NCBI GenBank assembly: GCA_037355855.1
Contig: CM074759.1
Location: forward strand, 7,998,001 to 8,062,000
From: Pseudo-nitzschia pungens
Taxonomy: Eukaryota; Bacillariophyta; Bacillariophyceae; Bacillariales; Bacillariaceae
Direction of reading: 5' to 3'
DNA: 64,000 bases
In this document: piece by piece, positions 21,626 through 30,904 of the stretch
Layout: each line of letters begins with the position of its first letter
Numbering within the stretch: position 1 is the first letter of the stretch
Made by a program: the position numbers and the translations under genes
The notes under the pieces: model-generated
Told to the model about the DNA's origin: nothing
Databases searched by the model: none
Seen by the model: the letters and a program-made list of their open reading frames with translations, nothing else

Positions 21626-23065
21626 ATGGCGTCTAAAGGAACCAAACTGAAACCTTTCAACATCACACGGGAGGACTGGCCGGAAGACGCCACCACCGTA
21701 AAGATGAATGTAGACAGCGAACAAGGTGGAATCGCATTCAGCGACTACCTGAAGGTTCTCAATGGTACTGAAAGACCAGAACTCTTCCTCATCTGGAAGA
21801 GAGACTTTGACCAGAAAATTGCTGGCAACGACAAACTCCACGGAGACCAGAAATTGGAGGTTCTACAGAGAATTCTCTCTACTGAGGCACTCGGACTTGT
21901 CCAGCGAACGCTCGCTCGGACCTACTTGGCCGAACCAACCCACAAGGTCCATCACACCAGACACGTACAGAAAAAGATCCAAGAGATCGAGCAAAGGGAC
22001 CAAGCAAACATACTGCTATCAATGGGGCAAAACGCCACCGAAACTCCCACGGGAGCCTCCAAGGAGACGGCAAAGGAGAAACCTCCAAACGCCGACAAAA
22101 CCGACACAGCCACGGCGAGATCGGACAAAGAATCGGAGACCGACACCCTCGAGTCTCCAATCCCAAAGAAGAAGGTCGCAAGCGCCCTCATCCAGTACTA
22201 CCAATCCCAGGAGTACAGAAAGGATGTCATCGAGGAATGCATGCATGCCCTCAAGCTCAAAATCTTTGGCAATGACCAACACGGCAAGCGCTCGTATATC
22301 GTCCTCCGCCGATTCATGCGAGGCATGCGCGTGGACCTCAAACATGGCATTAGAGCCTGGGCCAATCGAATGGCCGAACTCCAAAGCTACCTCCCAGAAT
22401 GCCTCTGGGAATGTGGCAGTGACCAAATGGAAACACCAAGAAGTTTCACCCAAGGAGAAATGAAGGAAATCTTGGATTCCAACATGACCCACTCCCAACG
22501 CGAGAAGCTGGAGCACATTAGTTGGGACCTCTACACCCACTCCTTTAACACCACTATCGACAAGCTCGAAAACCTGGAACTCACCATCCGGAAGGAAGCA
22601 GTAATGCAACAACGCATCACCGACCTCGAAAAGCAGACCGGTGTCACCAAGAAGACCCCCAAGGCCGCATCTGGGGGAGGAACCCACCACGGGAAATCCC
22701 CTGGCAAAAAGAAGCGCCCTGTGGACAACAGCAACAAACAGCTATGCAAGACCTGTGGCAAGGTCCATGCCGGCAAATGCTGGAAACTAACCGGTGGTCC
22801 CCACAAGAAGGGGAAGTTCGACCGGGAAACCATCAACCTGCTCAAGGAGCACTTTGTGGCAAAAGAACAAGACTCGGACAACGAGCAACACTCCAAACCC
22901 CACTGGGGAAGGAACTTATCGAACCACGAGTACTCTTACGTACTGGCCACGGCCCAAGCTGACCATGAAGTCTCCGATGACGAGATCGACATCTCCGAAC
23001 GGGACCTCAAAGAGTACAGAAGAAAGTACCGGAAAACCTTCAAAAAGAAAGGTTCCCACAACTGA
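21626..23065 (+). CDS. gag: Gypsy Gag polyprotein
   Basis: 479 residues from ATG 21626 (context ACCATGG) to TGA 23063-23065. The protein is hydrophilic and highly charged, with a capsid-like helical middle and a zinc-knuckle variant CKTCGKVHAGKC at about residues 374-385 (C-x2-C-x3-H-x3-C, shorter than the retroviral CCHC spacing), followed by a W. This form is, to my knowledge, common in stramenopile gypsy Gags. The role is assembly of the virus-like particle and RNA packaging. The stop is followed at once by ATG in the same frame (TGA ATG), so pol could be made by stop read-through or reinitiation, or the TGA could be a mutation in a fused gag-pol frame. Confidence 0.88.
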   Translation: MASKGTKLKPFNITREDWPEDATTVKMNVDSEQGGIAFSDYLKVLNGTERPELFLIWKRDFDQKIAGNDKLHGDQKLEVLQRILSTEALGLVQRTLARTYLAEPTHKVHHTRHVQKKIQEIEQRDQANILLSMGQNATETPTGASKETAKEKPPNADKTDTATARSDKESETDTLESPIPKKKVASALIQYYQSQEYRKDVIEECMHALKLKIFGNDQHGKRSYIVLRRFMRGMRVDLKHGIRAWANRMAELQSYLPECLWECGSDQMETPRSFTQGEMKEILDSNMTHSQREKLEHISWDLYTHSFNTTIDKLENLELTIRKEAVMQQRITDLEKQTGVTKKTPKAASGGGTHHGKSPGKKKRPVDNSNKQLCKTCGKVHAGKCWKLTGGPHKKGKFDRETINLLKEHFVAKEQDSDNEQHSKPHWGRNLSNHEYSYVLATAQADHEVSDDEIDISERDLKEYRRKYRKTFKKKGSHN

Positions 23066-26017
23066 ATGGCCGATACCATCCACTCGGGACCCCGCATCAT
23101 CAACAGGTTTGCGGACGTCTGTGTGGAGGTATTGGACCACAAGGGAAGGGGGAGGATGCTCCGGGGCCTACTAGACTCTGGCTGCTCCAAATCCATCATA
23201 CTAAGGCAATTTGTCGACCGAAGTCAACTAACGAACCGAGACCAAAGATCTGTCACCTACAACACGTACGGAGGCAAGTTCAGAACCAAGTCTGCGGCCT
23301 CAGTGGGACTAAGGCTGATAGAATTTTCAAACTCTAAGACCATCAAATGGACCTTCCAAGTGGATGAGTATCATCACCATGAGGAAGTACCCTATGACAT
23401 GATTATAGGATCCGATCTAATGGCACAACTGGGACTGGACATAAAATACAGCTCCCGAACAATAGAATGGCAGGGTGACACTATTCCCATGAAGGGGATG
23501 GGGGAGCTCTCGAACCCGGACAAATGCGAGGCAGTATTCTTTGCCAACACACAGAGTCCAATCCTCCAACAAGAGGAAGAAAGGCAAGCCAAAATCTTGG
23601 ACGCAGACTACTCCAAAGTCGATATAGACGCTATGGTCAACGAACTAGAGATTACTGCGGAATCCAAGGAAGCCTTGAAGAAAACACTGAAGAAATTCCC
23701 GACACTCTTTGGAGGAGGTCTGGGACTACTGAAGAACATAGAACCGGTGTCCATTGAACTCCAACCAGGGGTCAAACCGGTCCGACAGAGGTACTACTCC
23801 GTACCCCATGCCTTTGAACAGGCACTACGAAAGGAGATCACCAGGCTCTGTGACATCGGGGTATTGGAAAAACTCCCCCACGATGATGACTCACCATGGG
23901 CGTCCCCGACCTTCTGTCAACCAAAGAAAACAGGCGATATCCGAGTTCTCACCGACTTCCGGAAAATGAACGCCGCCATCCAACGAAAACCATTCCCACT
24001 ACCACGAATAGGGGAAACAATCCAAAGGCTCCAAAAGTTCAAATCAGCTACGGCGCTGGACTTGTCCCAAGGTTACTACACCATCCCCATCTGCAAAGAG
24101 AGCCAGAAAATCTGCTCCACCATTCTGCCGTGGGGAAAGTATGCCTACAAGAGACTAGCAATGGGGATTGCGTGTGCGCCGGATATCTTCCAATCGGTCA
24201 TGATGAACCTACTAGGGGATCTGGACTACGTTCTTGTCTATATTGATGATATCCTGATCATTCAGCGGGAGGGAGAATCTGAACAGGATCACCTCAACAA
24301 AATCGATACAGTCCTACAAAGACTGGATGACGCCGGCTTTCGAGCCAACCTACGAAAATCCTTTTTCATGCAAAAAGAAGTGGAATATCTGGGATTTCTG
24401 TTAACAACAGAGGGCATTCAGCCCCAGCCAAAGAAGCTGGAGGCGATGAAGCGCCTGGAAGCCCCCAAGAACACCAAGCAACTCAAGATGTTCCTTGGAA
24501 TGGTAAATTTCTACCGGGACATGTGGAAGCGCCGCTCCCACATCCTAGCCCCTCTGAACAAACTAGCAGGGAAAAAGGGCAAAATGAATTGGTACTGGGG
24601 TCCAGCAGAGCAGAAAGCTTTCATGGAGGCGAAGAAGATGCTCGCAGATGAAGCGAAACTCGCATTCCCGGATTTCACGAAACCATTTCATCTCTACTCA
24701 GACGCCAGCGATAGACAACTGGGAGCCACGGTATGCCAGGATGGCAAGCCCCTTGGTTTCTACACCCGGAAGCTGAACTCGGCGCAGCTCAACTACACTG
24801 TTGGAGAAAAAGAACTCCTGGGCATAGTAGAAGGCCTGAAGGCATTCGAAGGAATCCTACGAGGACAAGATGTGATTATTCACACAGACCACCTTAACCT
24901 GCTCTATCAGCAGATGCCCACCCAACGGATGGTCCGGTGGAGACTCCTCATGGAGGAGTTCCACCCGGTAGTCAAGCATGTGGCTGGCAAAGACAACGAT
25001 GCAGCAGATGCACTATCACGACTGGATATTACGGATGACCCAGCAGATACGGTGGAATGGCTACCACCAAATAAGCCCCTCACCTACGCGGATGAGGAAG
25101 AGCACCTCCGGCAACTCCTATTCCCGCTTGGAGAAGCGCCGGAAGAATTCCAGGGCAATAGTGCATTCCCACTTGCCCCGGACATGATTCAGTTCTACCA
25201 GCAAAAGGACACAGGAATCATGAGAGCTCTGGAAAAAGACAATCGACTAACCACCAAAATGGTGGAAGGTTACAACCTAATCCACAAAGAAGGAAAGATT
25301 CTGATTCCCGACAAACTCAAGGACAGAGTCATGGAATGGTACCACAGCATGTTGGTCCATCCCGGAGAAAAGAGAATGGAACAGAGCATACGCTCAGTGT
25401 TCACCTGGAAAGGCCTACGGAAGGACGTTCAGGACCTCTGCAAACACTGCCACACGTGTCAGATGTTTAAGAAGAGTGGCCGGAAGAAGTATGGACTACT
25501 ACCGGAAAAAGCAGCTGAGGTCACCAAATGGCAGAGGGTCAATGTGGACCTCTGGGGACCTGCAACTGTCCACAACAAAAATGGTAAAGACTACCAAATC
25601 CATGTCCTCACCATGGTGGACCCAGTGACCGGATGGTTTGAACTGGCTCACCTGAAGGACTCCCCAAATGCAGCAGAAACTCAACGTTTGCTAGACAGTA
25701 CCTGGCTAGCAAGGTATCCGCGCCCAAAGGAAATTGGCTTTGATGGCGGGAGTGAGTTCAAAGCAGAGTTCCAAGAGCTCTGCGAGAACATGGGGATGAA
25801 AAGAAAGCCCAGTGGGGCTTGGAACCCACAATCCAACTCGGTGTTGGAAAGGATCCATCAGGTATTAAAGGACTGTCTGTTGTCCTTCAACCTGGAAAAC
25901 AGGGACCTCCACGAGGAGGACCCTTTTGAGGAATTCACCACCAAGGCAGCATATGCTATCAGAAGCGCCATCCATACCACCCTGGGGTACTCCCCAGCGC
26001 AACTGGTGTTTGGTTGA
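23066..26017 (+). CDS. pol: Gypsy Pol polyprotein: protease, reverse transcriptase, RNase H, integrase
   Basis: 983 residues. The aspartic protease motif LLDSGCSKS has D37. Reverse transcriptase has the catalytic YIDD at 392-395 and LTDFRKMN upstream. RNase H starts near FHLYSDASDRQLG (about 540) with HTDHLNL further on. Integrase has an HHCC zinc-binding region (WYHSMLVHPGEKRM to CKHCHTC) and the catalytic triad D828, D893, E928, with exactly 34 residues between the last two, the DD35E spacing. The order PR-RT-RH-IN defines Ty3/gypsy. The frame ends at TGA 26015-26017 in LVFG-stop-DMFMPVNF, where related elements usually read FGRDM; CGA to TGA is the simplest explanation. All visible catalytic residues are intact, so loss of function was recent. 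Confidence 0.92.
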   Translation: MADTIHSGPRIINRFADVCVEVLDHKGRGRMLRGLLDSGCSKSIILRQFVDRSQLTNRDQRSVTYNTYGGKFRTKSAASVGLRLIEFSNSKTIKWTFQVDEYHHHEEVPYDMIIGSDLMAQLGLDIKYSSRTIEWQGDTIPMKGMGELSNPDKCEAVFFANTQSPILQQEEERQAKILDADYSKVDIDAMVNELEITAESKEALKKTLKKFPTLFGGGLGLLKNIEPVSIELQPGVKPVRQRYYSVPHAFEQALRKEITRLCDIGVLEKLPHDDDSPWASPTFCQPKKTGDIRVLTDFRKMNAAIQRKPFPLPRIGETIQRLQKFKSATALDLSQGYYTIPICKESQKICSTILPWGKYAYKRLAMGIACAPDIFQSVMMNLLGDLDYVLVYIDDILIIQREGESEQDHLNKIDTVLQRLDDAGFRANLRKSFFMQKEVEYLGFLLTTEGIQPQPKKLEAMKRLEAPKNTKQLKMFLGMVNFYRDMWKRRSHILAPLNKLAGKKGKMNWYWGPAEQKAFMEAKKMLADEAKLAFPDFTKPFHLYSDASDRQLGATVCQDGKPLGFYTRKLNSAQLNYTVGEKELLGIVEGLKAFEGILRGQDVIIHTDHLNLLYQQMPTQRMVRWRLLMEEFHPVVKHVAGKDNDAADALSRLDITDDPADTVEWLPPNKPLTYADEEEHLRQLLFPLGEAPEEFQGNSAFPLAPDMIQFYQQKDTGIMRALEKDNRLTTKMVEGYNLIHKEGKILIPDKLKDRVMEWYHSMLVHPGEKRMEQSIRSVFTWKGLRKDVQDLCKHCHTCQMFKKSGRKKYGLLPEKAAEVTKWQRVNVDLWGPATVHNKNGKDYQIHVLTMVDPVTGWFELAHLKDSPNAAETQRLLDSTWLARYPRPKEIGFDGGSEFKAEFQELCENMGMKRKPSGAWNPQSNSVLERIHQVLKDCLLSFNLENRDLHEEDPFEEFTTKAAYAIRSAIHTTLGYSPAQLVFG

Positions 26018-26335
26018 GACATGTTCATGCCGGTGAACTTCCCAGTGGATTGGGAAGCAATCCAAGCAAGGAAGCAGAAAAGCATCCACAAGAGCAACAT
26101 CAGGGAAAACCAGAAGAGGATCCCCCATGTCTATAAAGAAGGAGACTATGTCACCCTGGAAAGGAAGGGCATTATTCCAAAACTATCCTTCCCACGGCAA
26201 GGACCTTACAAGGTGCTCAAGGCCCATGATAATGGAACTGTAACTATTGAGACTGCTCCTTTTGTAACTGACCGGGTTAACATCAGGAGAGTCCATCCCT
26301 ATTATTGCAGGGATAGCCCTGAACCAGAGAAGTAA
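26018..26335 (+). pseudogene. Integrase C-terminal part, cut off from pol by a TGA
   Basis: This segment is in the same frame as pol and directly after its TGA. It encodes about 105 residues starting DMFMPVNFPVDWEAI and holding the SH3-like integrase tail (YKEGDYVTLERKG, QGPYKVLKAHDNG, VNIRRVHPYY). It ends at 26335, 25 bp before the 3' terminal repeat. It is the C-terminal extension typical of gypsy integrases; no chromodomain is evident. It would be made only by read-through. Confidence 0.85.
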
Positions 26336-26359
26336 TTGTTACAGTACCATGGAGGAGCA

Positions 26360-26408
26360 TGCCGTGCACCGGAATACAGTCACGAGCCCACTCGGGACTG
26401 GATTAAGG
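26360..26408 (+). repeat. 3' terminal direct repeat (49 bp) of the gypsy element
   Basis: Identical to 20657-20705. Preceded by the purine-rich GGAGGAGCA, a plausible polypurine tract for second-strand priming. Confidence 0.85.
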
Positions 26409-27240
26409 TGCTGCTCGTCGCTGCTTGCTGTCCCCCTGTATTATCGACGCGTTGCTGCTGCTTGCTGCTGCTGCTTGCTGCTGCTGCTTGCTGTCCCCCC
26501 CCTGTATTATCGACGCGTTGCTGCTCGTCGCTGCTTGCTGTCCCCCCCTGTATTATTATCGACGCGTTGCTGCTGCTTGCTGCTTGCTGTCCGCCCCCCC
26601 CTGTATTATCGACGCGCGTTGTTGCTTGCTGCTGCTGCTTGCTGTCCCCCCCCCTGTATTATCGACGCGCGTTGTTGCTCGCTGCTGCTTACTGTCCCCC
26701 CCCCCCTGTATTATCGACGCGTTGCTGCTTGCTGCTGCTGCTTGCTGTCCCCCCCCCTGTATTATCGACGCGCGTTGTTGCTCGCTGCTGCTTACTGTCC
26801 CCCCCCCCTGTATTATCGACGCGTTGCTGCTTGCTGCTTGCTGTCCCCCCCCCCCTGTATTATCGACGCGTTGCTGCTTGCTGCTGCTGCTTGCTGTCCC
26901 CCCCCCTGTATTATCGACGCGCGTTGTTGCTCGCTGCTGCTTACTGTCCCCCCCCCCCCTGTATTATCGACGCGTTGCTGCTTGCTGCTGCTGCTTGCTG
27001 TCCCCCCCCCTGTATTATCGACGCGCGTTGTTGCTCGCTGCTGCTTACTGTCCCCCCCCCCTGTATTATCGACGCGTTGCTGCTGCTCGCTGCTTGCTGT
27101 CCCCCCCCCCTGTATTATTATCGACGCGTTGCTGCTGCTCGCTGCTTGCTGTCCCCCCCCCTGTATTATCGACATGTTGCTGCTTGCTGTCCCCCCACTG
27201 TATTATCGACGCATTACTGCTTGCTGTTCCCCTGTATTAA
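26409..27240 (+). repeat. Minisatellite array, right part of element A
   Basis: About 20 tandem copies of the unit TGTATTATCGACGCGTT plus GCTGCTTGCT repeats and a C-run of 5 to 11. Two unit types alternate: one with GACGCGTTGCTGCTTG and one with GACGCGCGTTGTTGCTCG, giving a higher-order pattern. Long Pro/Cys/Leu frames in all three phases are a by-product of the repeat. The array ends at CCCTGTATTAATTTTTTTTC, the same junction as in element B (44330). Confidence 0.93.
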
Positions 27241-27714
27241 TTTTTTTTCTACATAAATCCCTGTACAATTTGTACTGGAAAATCGAATTTTTTGATTGGC
27301 TCATTCACTCAGCACCTCTAAGTGGCGCTGACAGCCATTTATTGGTACGGTACCTGGCGCCACTTTTAAAGGGGCGAAGTGCGCTGACAGACCTGTAACC
27401 CTAGGGGCCATTTAAAGTGGCGCTGAGATCTATAAGTGGCTATCAGCGGCACTTTGAATGGCGCGTATACCTTATATCTTCGCTTAAAAAATAGCCAAAG
27501 CGCTACATTGATAGGTTTAAGTACATTTTTAATGTTATTATTTGGCGTATTTAATTATGATATAAGCCACTCAAGAGCTTAATTGTGAAATCGTGCGTAA
27601 TTAAATCCAATCGTACGTAATTAAATCCAATCGTACGTAATATTAATTACGTACGTAATTAATTAATTACGTACGTAATTAAATCCAATCGTACGTAATT
27701 AATTAATTACGTAA

Positions 27715-27924
27715 AAAAAAAAACCAATTTTTAGTTTCCCGGTTCCCCTTTTTTAAATTTGAATCGTTGAGATTTTTTCATGAACGTTACTTATCTCATT
27801 CTACGTATTAATACGTAAATCACACGTTGATATATGTATTATGTACGGTAAGTTCATACGTATCATTTTGAAAAAACTTAACCTGTCGCGCCGGTGCGCA
27901 CGTTTTTCTATTTCCGACCGCTCC
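27715..27924. repeat. Right terminal inverted repeat of element A
   Basis: Inverse of 19651-19860, ending CTATTTCCGACCGCTCC. Slightly diverged from the left copy (for example CGCGCCGGTGCGCACG against the shorter left version). Confidence 0.88.
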
Positions 27925-29509
27925 AGTTACATCAGTTACAACATTACATCAGTTACAACCTCATTAATTACTGCTGTAACCTTAACTTACCGGTAAGGTA
28001 AGGTACATCATCACCAACAGAAGAATACAAGAATACCGAATAGCACGGGATTGATTTTTTCATTCGTGGAAAAGATATTTTGCCCTCCGATACAATACGG
28101 TACGAAGTACTGTACGTACGTACGTCTACCTCGTATTCGTATTCTTACTCGTAAGTAACCTTATTGGTAAGGCTTACCAGTATTACAGTAAGGTTTTTTT
28201 ACCGGTATATCGTAAGGTTAATTACCGTACTCGTAATTTGTTTTGTGTAAGGTTTACCGGTACCACAGGTAAAAACCAGGTACTGTAACCTTAAAATTCT
28301 TCGTACGGTACGTACCTGTACTGCGATTAAAATAAATAGAGGAAGTGCATGGCTTTCACGTGCCAAACATTATTATTTTCGCACTTTTTCCCTCCTCCGA
28401 AGAAAATTTCCAAACATCATTACGGTGTAAGACCTTACCTCGTACGAGTAAACCTTTTAAAAGGTTACCACTGGTAAGGCTAAGGCTTACTCGTCCCGTG
28501 CCACCGGTAGCATAATTATTATTACTAAGGTTAAGGCTTTCTTCGTACTATTATTACCAAGAGAGTATTTTTTCTTCAAGCAGATTCCTTTTCCTGTCAT
28601 TTACACCCGTTCAACTCATGATTTTGTTTCATATTGTTTACTTAGGTGCTAACATATTGTCTGGTGGATCAGATTTGCATCAACATAAAAATATACTACC
28701 ACTGTTGAATCACAGGAGCATTACCCAAGACATTTCCTCTTCTTGTCTGGTGGCATTCTTGCTGCTGGTGATGGTGCCTTCCTCTTCAAAAACGTAGTAC
28801 TAGTACTACTACTAGTACAAGTAGTAGTATGACGATGGACACTCTTTTCACATTATTGTTGCTATTCTCAAAACATCATGTGTATTCTTTGTCATTCGTG
28901 AGAACTGTTTCGCGAGCAGCAACGATCCCTCTCTCATGCTACTACGACTACTAGTACTACTAGTACTACAATCGTGACCTGATTTTGCGAATCAGCAGCA
29001 GCAGCTGCGCAATCCATGGTGGTACTACTACTACTAGTAGTAGTAAATCTTTGGTGAAATGGATATTAAAATTTAATCTACACAACAGTTTACATTCGAT
29101 AGCATTTTTCTCCAGTCAACCAAGAAAGTCAGACATATCAGTTGACGCCGGAGTTGATAGGAGTTGCGATCAAGCAGAAAGTGGAACTGGTTCGTATATG
29201 GTAGTAGATATGTGTCATCTACCGTCTAGTAGTAGTAGTAGTAGTAGTAGTACCACCGGTACTACAATTAATCGTTCACACGGGATGCGAAGGCTGCAAT
29301 TCACGGAGGGAGGGAAGCCGCTTCATCGATCGTTCGTTCGTTCGTTCGTTCGTTCCCTGCGAGTGAGCATTGCCTGCGAGGCAGAGGATGATCGACGCGT
29401 CCATTCATGTTTGCGTCGTCCGAAGAAGAACAAGTACACAAAACCCGCGATGCACCGAATAGAACGGTCGAATCATACTACTACTACTAGTAGTACCAGT
29501 GTCGGGTCC
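27925..29509. other. Intergenic, simple-sequence rich
   Basis: No gene supported. The left half is dense in GGTAAGG, TTACCGG and CGTACG words; the right half has TAC/TAG tracts (28795-28830, 28940-28970, 29020-29045, 29221-29255) and a (GTTC)n run at 29328-29356. A long plus-strand frame starting at 28985 is open only because it runs antisense to the GC-rich transporter gene. Confidence 0.55.
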
Positions 29510-30904
29510 TCAATTCTCAAAGTCCCATTGAGCCGACTCCGCCTCGGGACTGTCCAAGAATACCGACAGCGCGCAAGCACCGACTATCAAGCTGGCTCCG
29601 ACGTAATCGGAAGCTCCGAAGGTTTCCCCCAGGGCAATGGCGCCGCATCCCGCAGCGAATATGGGTTCCGTGGTCAGAATGAGAGACGCGTCGGTGGCCG
29701 GGACCTTGGCAAAGGCAATCGACTCCACCCAGAGCGCGAGAGCCGTGGTGACCAGTCCGGTGTACAGGATTCCTCCCATCGCGGTGGTGGAGTGCAGGAT
29801 GGGCGAGAAGTCGGGCAGCCGCGGTGCCAGATCGGCCAGACTTCCTCCGTGCAGCAACGGCGATCCCTCGAACATGAGAAAGGATGCCGCGGTCACGACG
29901 AAAAGTTTCACGGCCGATACCGGGAGAGCGGCCTCCGGTTTTCGCGCCATGATGTTTTCCAGAATCAAATACCCCATTCCGAAACCGACGGGTTGCGCAA
30001 AACTCAGCGCATCGCCGATGGTCGGACTCCCACCGGCTCCCTGGAGTTCGACAATGGCCACACCGATCACGGCAACGACGGCCGGCACGAGACGCTTGGC
30101 GTCGAAGGTCGCGGAACCGATTCCCACCGAGGCCGCTTTCCGGACCCTCCACACCTCCGCTACCAACGCCACGAACACGCAGTGCATGCTGCAAATGACG
30201 CAGGATTTCGATGCCGTCGTCGACAGCAACCCCAGGGTCTGCCCCAGGTACCCGAACGCCACCCACGAACCGCACACAATCGACTCCCTCAGGGTTTCCC
30301 GGTCCATGACCGGCGTCTCGGTGTCGCTGTCGCTCTCGCCGTCCGCCTTGCCCCGGAGCACGGATCGAATCGCAAAGGGCGCCAGCGAGGCGGCGGCCAC
30401 CCCGAAGCGACTCAGGGCGTAGAGGGACGAATCGACACCGGGTTCGGCCATGACGAGCTTGGCGGCGGCAAAGTTGGAAGCCCACAGGGCGCACAGAACG
30501 ACGATCACGGCTCTCCAGGCGACGGGCTCGAACCAGCCGGGGAGGTTGTCGGCCGATCGCCGCGTTTCGAGCGGCGGCGCTTCCGAGGACGCCGTTTCGT
30601 TGGAAGACGTCGTCAGCGCCGACGATGACAGCGACGTGCTGCTGCTCGGCGTTGCGGTCGATGCGGTCGACTCGCGGTCCGCGCCGGAAGAAGAAGAGGA
30701 TGATGATTGCAGCAGGTCGAGCCGGGTCGTCGGTAACGATCGACTCGACGATATCCTTTTCGAAGCCCGCGACGACGACTCCTCGGTGGGTCGAATCATC
30801 GAAGATCGATCGCTCCTCCCCCGTGAACGATGCGGGTTCGGCGCAAATCCATCGGTTTGTCCGATGGCGAGCAAGGTGCACAGAACCGTGGCGTATTTCA
30901 TCAT
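29510..30904 (-). CDS. EamA/DMT-superfamily transporter, predicted plastid-targeted
   Basis: 464 residues in one exon, starting at ATG 30904 (a second Met follows directly). The N-terminus is a signal peptide ending around IGQTDG-FAPNPHRSRGR, with FAP at the predicted cleavage site, the diatom plastid-import motif. A Ser/Thr-rich transit-like linker of about 100 residues follows. From about residue 130 there are around ten hydrophobic segments in two EamA-like halves: WASNFAAAKLVMAEPG opens the first and PVGFGMGYLILEN the second, and ALILTTEP-type sequence (ASLILTTEPIFAAGCGAI) lies near the end. The family exports metabolites and includes plastid phosphate translocator relatives, but the substrate cannot be named here. 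Location in a plastid envelope membrane is inferred from the leader. The gene is GC-rich compared with its AT-rich, microsatellite-filled flanks. Confidence 0.88.
   Translation of the reverse strand: MMKYATVLCTLLAIGQTDGFAPNPHRSRGRSDRSSMIRPTEESSSRASKRISSSRSLPTTRLDLLQSSSSSSSGADRESTASTATPSSSTSLSSSALTTSSNETASSEAPPLETRRSADNLPGWFEPVAWRAVIVVLCALWASNFAAAKLVMAEPGVDSSLYALSRFGVAAASLAPFAIRSVLRGKADGESDSDTETPVMDRETLRESIVCGSWVAFGYLGQTLGLLSTTASKSCVICSMHCVFVALVAEVWRVRKAASVGIGSATFDAKRLVPAVVAVIGVAIVELQGAGGSPTIGDALSFAQPVGFGMGYLILENIMARKPEAALPVSAVKLFVVTAASFLMFEGSPLLHGGSLADLAPRLPDFSPILHSTTAMGGILYTGLVTTALALWVESIAFAKVPATDASLILTTEPIFAAGCGAIALGETFGASDYVGASLIVGACALSVFLDSPEAESAQWDFEN

Larger units (their letters stand above)
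20657..26408 (+). mobile_element. Ty3/gypsy-type retrotransposon inserted in the minisatellite
   Basis: The order is gag, protease, reverse transcriptase, RNase H, integrase, which places it in Ty3/gypsy. It is bounded by two identical 49-bp direct repeats (20657-20705 and 26360-26408), unusually short for LTRs. The 3' repeat begins with TG and follows a purine-rich GGAGGAGCA, as an LTR follows its polypurine tract. A 917-bp leader precedes gag. The minisatellite resumes almost in register after the insert, so the array was present first. No target duplication longer than one base is evident and no clear primer-binding site was found. An in-frame TGA in pol suggests this copy is inactive. Confidence 0.88.
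19651..27924. mobile_element. Large TIR element A: minisatellite core with nested gypsy retrotransposon
   Basis: The ends GGAGCGGTCGGAAATAG (19651) and the inverse CTATTTCCGACCGCTCC (to 27924) bound about 210-bp terminal inverted repeats that run in to the CCGGGAAACTAAAA motif. Inside each lies an array of ACGTAATTAATTACGT words (about 19875-20000 and 27590-27715). Next come AT-rich stretches with GTGGCTGTCAGCGCCAC motifs, then a roughly 36-bp minisatellite (20310-20656 and 26409-27240), split by a gypsy element. Without the gypsy insert it would be about 2.5 kb, close to copy B at 42263-45019, with the same order of parts. There is no transposase frame, so it is non-autonomous. I find no clear target-site duplication. 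Confidence 0.88.

Noticed and set aside
26336..27398. Three overlapping frames of 270-349 codons rich in Pro, Cys, Leu and Tyr
   Set aside because: They exist in all three phases because the ~36-bp minisatellite lacks stops; the peptide repeats mirror the DNA repeat and no start or domain is credible. The same holds for 20311-20780, 42927-43805 and 43842-44447.
28985..30628. 547-codon plus-strand frame
   Set aside because: Its right two thirds run antisense to the EamA transporter gene, which has a recognisable protein; the left third follows TAC and GTTC repeats.
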